Assembly (NCBI RefSeq): GCF_000801105.2
Contig: NC_079517.1
Location: forward strand, 14,012,001 to 14,076,000
DNA: 64,000 bases
Source: Raphanus sativus
Lineage: Eukaryota > Streptophyta > Magnoliopsida > Brassicales > Brassicaceae
Direction: 5' to 3'
Below are positions 57,682 to 64,000 of this stretch, one piece after another. The stretch's first letter is position 1, and each line of letters starts with the position of its first letter. The position numbers were made by a program, and so were the translations under genes. Under the pieces are notes generated by a model, which did no database searches, was not told the DNA's origin, and saw only the letters and a list, made by a program, of their open reading frames with translations.

Positions 57682-59064
57682 TCTTGTTCAACAATAATAC
57701 ATCGCCATATTTCTCATTACCTATCAATCTATCATAAGATTTAAAATCAATAAAAAATAAAGTTTGCAAAAAGTTCCCTTAGAAGATGAGCAACGACTGG
57801 TTCACGCCACAATGTATGAGTACGATTGATTTCTCTCCTGATCCCCGTTCCACCCCCCCACCCCTCCCCTTGCCCTCAAAATAATTTTCTTTCTTGTCTC
57901 AACAAAGGAACGGATAGACGAGAAGGATAACAAACCAGTTTCAGTTGTATATTAATGGGAAAATAGTTTTTCTTAAGCTTTGTGACAAAAAAAAGTTTTT
58001 TTAGGCCAAAAAATGATAATCATGTCTTATTAAGCTAATCTCATATACTTTATGTCCTATTAGACTAACTATTGTCAAAATGGCAATATTACCTTTAATT
58101 TCAATTAAAAATTCGAAATTACAATTAACAAAACAGTTGTTAAATATTACAATATAATTTTTAACTAAAATAATTAACAAATAGTTTTTTAGGCTTTGTG
58201 GCAAAAAAAAAGTTTTTTAGGCTAAAAATATTTTCAAAAAGGCAATATTGTCTTTCATTTCAATTAAAAGTTTGAAAATACAATTAACAAAACAATTATT
58301 AAATATTAAAATATAATTTTAACTAAAATATTTAACAAAATATTAAAAATCCAAAAAAAAAAAATTAAAATCACGTTTTCTTTTCTCTTTTTTCTAAAAA
58401 AACACTTTTTCAAAATAGATTTTTTTAAATCACGTTTTCTTATTTTTTTCTTTTTCCTAAATCATTCTTTTTTAATCACATTTTTTAGATTCCGATTTCT
58501 ACAGATTTTAGATTTGTAGTAATGTGTAGATTTCAATTTTTATAGATTTTAGAACAATAGATTAAGCGCAGAATGTATTTTCCAAACACTTTTAGATTAC
58601 TATTATTTACGTAGAACACGCATTCTAAACATAGTAGGTGTTATGAAAAAGTAGATTTCATTTTTTATTTCTTAGAATGACAATTCTCCTTTCTTTAGAA
58701 CATAATATGAAATTACGATTTAAAAAATTTTTAAAGCTAAAAAAATATTACTAAATTGATATAGATATTTCATCAGTACTTACCATTTTTTAATTTTTTC
58801 TTTTTGTAAAACTATTTATTTTATTTATTTTCGAAAATACTAAAGTACATTAAAGAAAAAAAGAGATACAAAATAGAAATCAGCATAAAAGGATATAGTT
58901 ATCATTTTTTGACTAAAAAAAACAATTTTCTCATTATTAATTAGAAAGGATCCACACTTCAAGAAGAGTTTAAAACATGTTTGCTCAGCAATATGTACTC
59001 TTGTCACATGTTTATTATATTACAAGTATGCCATTATTATTTAATTGTATTTATAAATGAGCTA
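57682..59064. other. AT-rich spacer after the third DEFL gene
   Basis: Two nearly repeated AT-rich blocks (about 57965-58150 and 58180-58340, sharing AAAAAAAGTTTTTTAGGC and AATTCAATTAAAA-like words) suggest a decayed local duplication. At about 58950 sequence similar to the DEFL 3' flank returns (CACTTCAAGAAGAGT), so the spacer between is probably an insertion. No gene. Confidence 0.55.
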
Positions 59065-61066
59065 CTAGGTGATTTTCCCGTGCTCATGCACGGGTATAAA
59101 TATTTGTATAGTGAATATACTACAATAATTGATTGATATTTAGTTTTAGTTTTAAAGTAGTTTGTAATTTGTATGTAAAATTTATATCAATAATACTACA
59201 TTAATTTAGTTTAGACATATGATTTTAGATATGTTATCTTCTATCAGTTTAATTGTTTTTACGGTCGATTTAGTTATTATTTGGATATATTGGATTACAT
59301 ATATTTCTATAAATTCAACTACACTATTTTTATTCAAAATATATTTAAATTTTGATTAATTTTCTTATTTGCATTTAAATTGGTTGTTGTCTTAGATATC
59401 TAAATATATTTTAGTAAAACTATGTATAACTTAAGATATATTATTCTTAGAATGAAATAATAAAAAATAAACTAAAGTGTCTGATTCCTACTTACATAAA
59501 TTAATATAACAATAATATTCTGAAGTCTCATGCATATATATAAATTCTACAAAATAACTAAATTTTGACAGTTGATTAATATTTTATTTTCACTTGTTAA
59601 TATGTTTTGAGTTATCCTATAATTTATATTTATAAAAAAATAAAATGTTATTATAAAGTTATATATTCTTATTGTATTTAAATCTATGATTTTAGATATA
59701 AGTTGGATTAATCAAATCACTCATGTTGTGAGTATACTAAGTTAAACATTTTTTTTCAAATGAAAACTGAAGTATAATTATTTTTTTATATAATTAAGTC
59801 AAATTTTATTTTATTTATCGTTTAATTAAATGTGTATGTATTTTGGTAATATTTATCAAATTATATGTTAATTTTTTCAACAAATATTAGAAGATAAAGT
59901 GATGAACAATATTAAGTTATAAATATAAGTAATTAATAAATAAAAATATTTTATAAATTTTAAATAATTTTATGCTTTGGATATGTTGAATGGTAAACTG
60001 AAATTTAATTAAATTAAAAAAATATTTTAAATAACCTTGTAAATGATCAGATTTTCTAGGGTATTTTTATTATGGTTATATTAAGTTCCACAAACATAAA
60101 ACATAAAATTGAAAAGGAAAATAAATGCTAAGAATTTTCTTTTAATTATGATAAAATACAATACCTACCTCGTTAAAAAAATTAGTGTTATTCTATTCTT
60201 TGATCAAAAAAATATTTGATCATTATTTGATTAAAATGTGTTCATTGTTGAAATTTATTTTGTATTTTATTCTCTCTTAAAAATAAGCAGTAAAACTATT
60301 TGTGATTACTTTTAAGAAATTATATTATATCAATTTATGTTACTTAATTATTTTATATAATCACTTTGAGAATATATATTTGTATTATTCAAAAAAATTT
60401 GTCAAAACAAATACAATTTCTTTTTTTTTCTAATATCAAGATTATTTATATGTGTGAAATTCATTAATATGAAATCAAATTATATGAAAATATAGTTTTC
60501 CAGCAAAGAAAGTATAGATATAAATAATTTATTTTATTACTTCAAAAGTAAATTTTATGTTATTTAAAAAAAAATTAAATGGAATAACTCTATTTTGTGA
60601 ACTTTCCTTTTAAATGAAATCATATTATATGTACATATATTTTCGTTTCTAAATTCAGTTTTTAAAATTTTTAGACTTTTCCTTTTTATAATATATTATA
60701 TTTTGAAAATTTTAAAAATCAAACTAAATTAGATGTAATATTTTTATTTCATTAAGGATATCTCAAAAATTAACTCTCTTAAGAATTAAAATCAAGATTA
60801 TTTTGTGAACTTTCCTTTTTATGAATTACATTATATATAAAATGTATTTTCGTTTTTTTTTAATTTTTAATTTTTCTTAGATATATAGGTTCTTTAAAAA
60901 AAAAGGAAACCTAAATAAAAAAGGAAAAATAAAATAAAACAGGCATATAATAATGATAATTAGATATATATTTGATTTATTAAGGGTATCATTGTAATCA
61001 ACCACCGTGAGAGTTAACGTGAGCGCGACACATAGGAAACTGACTTCTCAAATAATATTATAGAGA
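59065..61066 (-). mobile_element. Non-autonomous Helitron (2.0 kb), minus strand
   Basis: On the minus strand it begins TCTCTATAATATTATTTGAG (61066 downward, after an A). It ends with the hairpin CCCGTGCATGAGCACGGG and AAAATCACCTAG at 59065, then T. Same 3' end as the truncated element at 2574. No Rep/helicase sequence. Confidence 0.88.
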
Positions 61067-61400
61067 TATATTAGGAAACTATATATTACTAATTGATTGA
61101 TTAATAAAATAAACCAACAAAACAGGAAACATAAAATTAAGTATAACTAAATATTAACTTAATTAAGTATTTAGTATTAATATACTGTATGTATATTAAA
61201 AAAGATTTCATTAAAATTATTTTTGTGCCATCAAAACAGGAAACGTAAAATAAACTAACTAAAAATCATATGCCAGTGACTTGGATCAATATCAAAACAT
61301 CAATCGATTATCAGCATAAATTTTGTACAAAAAAGAACAAAACATGGCTTTATTTTTTTGGTAAAAAGAAAAACTTACATAGTACAGATTCTCCTATTTT
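61067..61400. other. AT-rich spacer
   Basis: No gene. Lies between the Helitron and the hAT-like element. Confidence 0.5.
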
Positions 61401-62066
61401 CATGTTTTTAAATTTGGACCGAACCAGCGGTCAGATCAGGTTCAATCGCTAACCAGACATTAAGCCGGGTTGGGTTTATGCCAAAACCCACTTGAAATTG
61501 AACTGGTTAAAAATTCATATTGAATCATTAAAATTCAGAAACCAACAATCCAACGAACCAGCTAAACCATGGTTCATATAAAAACAAAAAAATTGTTAAT
61601 ATATAATCAAATTTTCCTTTTTACAGAATAAAAATAGGGTTTGTGATAAACTGTGACTCACGAGGTATTGTCGTCTTTAACGTCTTTTTTCTTTTCGAGT
61701 CTATTACGTTTCTGCAAGACTACAACTCACAAAGTACTTCGCAAAGTCTTGTTTTTGTGGATGAGACTGATAATTGAAAACTTAAGTTTGTGTCTTTAAT
61801 AAATCTGCAAAACTTTTGATTGTTTTATTATTTTTATTACATTTCAGTTTGCTATTTTTTTAAGTTTTTCTAAACATTATAGTTACTGAAACATTTAATT
61901 TGATATTATCTATCTATGTTAAACTATACATATTATTTACAAAACATCGTTAAATTCAGTTTAATACATCGAACCCGGTCGAACCCAATCGAACCGGATC
62001 GAACCACATTGATCCGTGACCCAAAATATTTCCGATTCACTCACCAGTCCTATTTTAAAAACACTG
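61401..62066. mobile_element. Non-autonomous hAT-like element, copy 2
   Basis: Ends CATGTTTTTAAATTTGGACC and, read inward from the right, CAGTGTTTTTAAAATAGGAC. The flanking octamers CCTATTTT and CATAATTT agree at six of eight positions, so the target duplication is decayed. The interior has the same ACCGAACC/GGTTCGG words as the element at 28168. Confidence 0.65.
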
Positions 62067-62161
62067 CATAATTTCAAAGCTCAACAGGGTTACTATAAAG
62101 AATATCTCTCCCAAAAAAACTTGACCTTTTTGTTTGTTAATGTCATCATCACTGGTCATTT

Positions 62162-62685
62162 TCAAGTGTCACAATGTTTACCATCTATCTGATTTTGAAT
62201 AGCTTTCACAGCTGCAACTCTAGCAGCTGTCGCAGCTTTGTTTGCCGCAGCTACAGCTCGTACCACCTTTTCATCGACCCATCTCTGACCCACACCTTTT
62301 CTGGCCACCTCTCGAGCACTCTGTAATTACCAAGATATACGGTTTAAGTGTCTTTGAATCAAAACAATGTGTTACTTCAAAAAACTTCAGCCTCTTTAAA
62401 CCCAAAACCGTAAGCATTTTGGAAAGTTTGATCCTCTTGGTGTTATATATACATACCTGAACCGATTTTACGAACCAGGTCCATTTCTAGAGAAAGCCGG
62501 TTTACTAGATTACCATCAATCCCATTCACCGCATTTTGTATCTCCGATTCTAAATCCATAGGCGCCATAGCCTTGCTTACGACCTTCATGCCAAGCTCCT
62601 TGGTAGTAGTGACCATTAGCGAAATGGTAAACACCAAACCCATGAATCTTGTCTCCAAAGTAGTCTCCAGCATACTTGCCTCCAT
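62162..62685 (-). CDS. Unrecognised two-exon plant protein, about 140 residues
   Basis: Exon 1 starts at the ATG at 62685 (MEASMLETTLETRFMGLVFT) and runs through VNRLSLEMDLVRKIGSG to about 62455. Exon 2 (about 62319-62162) reads AREVARKGVGQRWVDEKVVR, AVAAANKAATAARVAAVKAI and ends GKHCDT. The most obvious donor (TCAG/GTATGT) with acceptor TTACAG shifts the frame into an early stop. A donor two codons later (AT/GTATAT) with acceptor CAGAG joins both parts in frame. The protein looks helical and alanine-rich at the end. I do not recognise the family. The ATG follows a splice-acceptor-like TTGTTGTAGG, so a 5' UTR intron is likely. It is on the same strand as the aminotransferase, downstream of it. 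Confidence 0.6.
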
Positions 62686-63066
62686 TCCTACAACAAACAA
62701 GAGCTCACACATAATTAAGCAGAGAGATCTTTATTTATAGGGACCCTTATTTATATGAATGTAACAAAAGGAAGCAAACAACTACCTTTAAGCTAACGAC
62801 ATTGGTTAAGTATGTTCACTGGGATCTAAAAGTCCAAGTCAAAATGCATTCAATGACTTTAACTTTCGGCAACAAAAACGATAATCCGACCCAAATCATT
62901 TACTAATTAACAAGATCCTAATTAAACTAAGAAAATAATTTAATAACGTGAACTAAACTTTATTAGCTTGCTTTGCTGAAACAAAGTCTTATATTTCAAA
63001 CGGAACCGAAGAAGAACAACAACAATAAGCATTAAAATGAGGTCTTCTACAAATGATTCAAAGCTT
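62686..63066. other. Spacer between two minus-strand genes
   Basis: Probable promoter of the two-exon gene and 3' UTR of the aminotransferase. A TATAAATA-type box on the minus strand lies near 62732-62740. Confidence 0.5.
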
Positions 63067-64000
63067 TCAGACCACTCTCTTAAGCTTCAGCTTCATCCTT
63101 TCAACCGCACTACGCAGCGTCTCCTCATCTTTACAGAACGCAAACCTCACTAAGTTCTTCCCTTCTTCCGGGTTCAAATAAAACACACTCGTCGGGATCG
63201 CAACCACCCCCACTTCCTTGATAAGATACTCACAGAAGGCCACATCGTCCCCAAACCCAAACGGCGTGTGATCAACCACCACAAAGTAAGTCCCACTCGA
63301 CGGGAACACTTCAAACCCAACCTCCTTCAAACCCTTGACAAGAATCTCCTTCTTCTCGCTGTAGTCTCTCTTCAGCTCCGCGTAATAAGACTCCGGCGCC
63401 TGCAGAGCCGCGACAGCCGCGGCTTGCATCGGCGTCGAAGTGGCGAAAGTGAGGTAAGAATGCGCTTGACGTATCCCCCAAGTCAAATGAGGCGGCGCAA
63501 CGGCCCAACCGATCTTCCAACCCGTTAACGAGAAGGTCTTTCCTAGAGAGTTCATCGTCACGGTCCTCTCGTACATATCGGGGAGAGAAGCAATGCAGAT
63601 GTGATCCATCTCAAAATCAAGCTTATCATACACCTCATCAGAGAACACAACGACGTCGTTCTCGATACATAGAGAAGCGATGGCTTCAAGCTCTTCTCTA
63701 GTGAACATCTTCCCCGTGGGGTTGTGAGGAGTGTTCATCAGTATAGCTCTCGTCTCCCTGCTAACCGCGGCTCTAAGCTCATCCAAAGGGATAGCAAATC
63801 CAGGCGGGCGCAAAGTGATGCATTTCACTTTCGCGCCCGCCATGGAGAGAGTAGCCTCGTAGGAGTCGTAGAAAGGCGCGAAGACGATGACTTCGTCGCC
63901 TGGGTTGATTAAACCAAGCACGGTTGCAGCTATGGCCTCCGTGCAGCCGCAGGTGACGGTGACTTCTCTCTCCGGGTCGACGACGAGGCCAGTGTCTTGG
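63067..64000 (-). CDS. PLP-dependent aminotransferase, At1g77670-like (kynurenine/methionine aminotransferase type), 3' part
   Basis: The frame is open from the window edge to the stop at 63067, giving 311 residues of the class I/II aminotransferase fold. Seen in order: VTCGCTEAIAATVLGLINPG with the PLP phosphate-binding loop, FAPFYDSYEATLSMAGA with the ring-stacking Tyr, MNTPHNPTGKMF with the conserved Asn, FSDEVYDKL with the Asp and Tyr that hold the cofactor, SLGKTFSLTGWKIGW with the Schiff-base lysine, and LVRFAFCK with the substrate-carboxylate Arg. It resembles kynurenine-oxoglutarate transaminase/cysteine S-conjugate beta-lyase, moving an amino group from an amino acid to a 2-oxo acid. 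The N-terminus (a possible transit peptide) is outside the window. No intron within the visible part. Confidence 0.92.
   Translation of the reverse strand, partial: QDTGLVVDPEREVTVTCGCTEAIAATVLGLINPGDEVIVFAPFYDSYEATLSMAGAKVKCITLRPPGFAIPLDELRAAVSRETRAILMNTPHNPTGKMFTREELEAIASLCIENDVVVFSDEVYDKLDFEMDHICIASLPDMYERTVTMNSLGKTFSLTGWKIGWAVAPPHLTWGIRQAHSYLTFATSTPMQAAAVAALQAPESYYAELKRDYSEKKEILVKGLKEVGFEVFPSSGTYFVVVDHTPFGFGDDVAFCEYLIKEVGVVAIPTSVFYLNPEEGKNLVRFAFCKDEETLRSAVERMKLKLKRVV

Overview
This window is nuclear DNA from a crucifer, most likely a Brassica or a close relative. Its genes carry plant-type GT-AG introns. The ordinary genes match, in order, a block I recall from the bottom arm of Arabidopsis chromosome 1: an O-methyltransferase (At1g77520/30-like), a small GNAT acetyltransferase (At1g77540-like), a tRNA-Gln, a relic of a filament-like plant protein (At1g77580-like), LACS9 (At1g77590), fragments of an EamA/UDP-galactose transporter (At1g77610-like) and a PLP aminotransferase (At1g77670-like). 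The synteny is from memory and was not searched. Three runs of exactly 100 N mark scaffold joins of unknown length.

Layout. 1-8.6 kb: OMT 3' end, a minus-strand Helitron, telomere-like repeats, a truncated Helitron, a gap, the GNAT gene, tRNA-Gln, the filament-protein relic and LACS9 in ten coding exons. 9.1-12.0 kb: a 1.5-kb telomere-like repeat and a retroposed zinc-knuckle sequence with a 17-bp target duplication. 12.2-20.5 kb: a complete-looking Mutator-like element (MULE A) with a 9-bp target duplication, short degenerate terminal inverted repeats, an intact transposase and a convergent four-exon DUF1985 gene. 21.3-23.9 kb: a Ty1/copia element cut by a gap. 24.0-34.8 kb: a 3.6-kb inverted duplication whose arms carry a defensin-like gene and a PHD-finger pseudogene with a transporter exon inside it. 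Between the arms lie a hAT-like element, a second telomere-like repeat and a gap. 34.8-40.5 kb: two Stowaway MITEs, then a decayed non-autonomous MULE (MULE B) holding three Helitrons and an Emigrant-like MITE. 40.5-46.8 kb: repeated gene fragments, a short TMK-like receptor kinase and a PRMT4 pseudogene. 47.5-52.4 kb: a probable 4.9-kb Helitron. 54.5-55.1 kb: a 194-bp unit repeated three times. 56.2-57.7 kb: a deleted LINE and another defensin-like gene. 59.1-61.1 kb: another Helitron. 61.4-64 kb: a hAT-like element, an unrecognised two-exon gene and the 3' part of an aminotransferase.

The most interesting signal is in the two MULEs. Non-coding DNA of MULE A is dotted with AGTARTAC (at least ten exact copies). 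MULE B carries at least seventeen copies of the sister motif AGTTRTAC, none inside its nested Helitrons. In Arabidopsis VANDAL elements, the element-encoded VANC protein (as I recall, also a DUF1985 protein) binds a short repeated motif in its own family's non-coding DNA and removes silencing. The DUF1985 gene of MULE A, which has an AT-hook-like tail and no protease domain, could be such a factor. The one-base change between the two motifs could be a change of specificity. This is inference, but it can be tested.

The working genes I would trust are the OMT end, GNAT, tRNA (with a caveat), LACS9, two defensin-like genes, the TMK-like kinase, the two-exon unknown gene and the aminotransferase. 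Most of the rest is transposon or gene debris that has greatly expanded the block compared with Arabidopsis.
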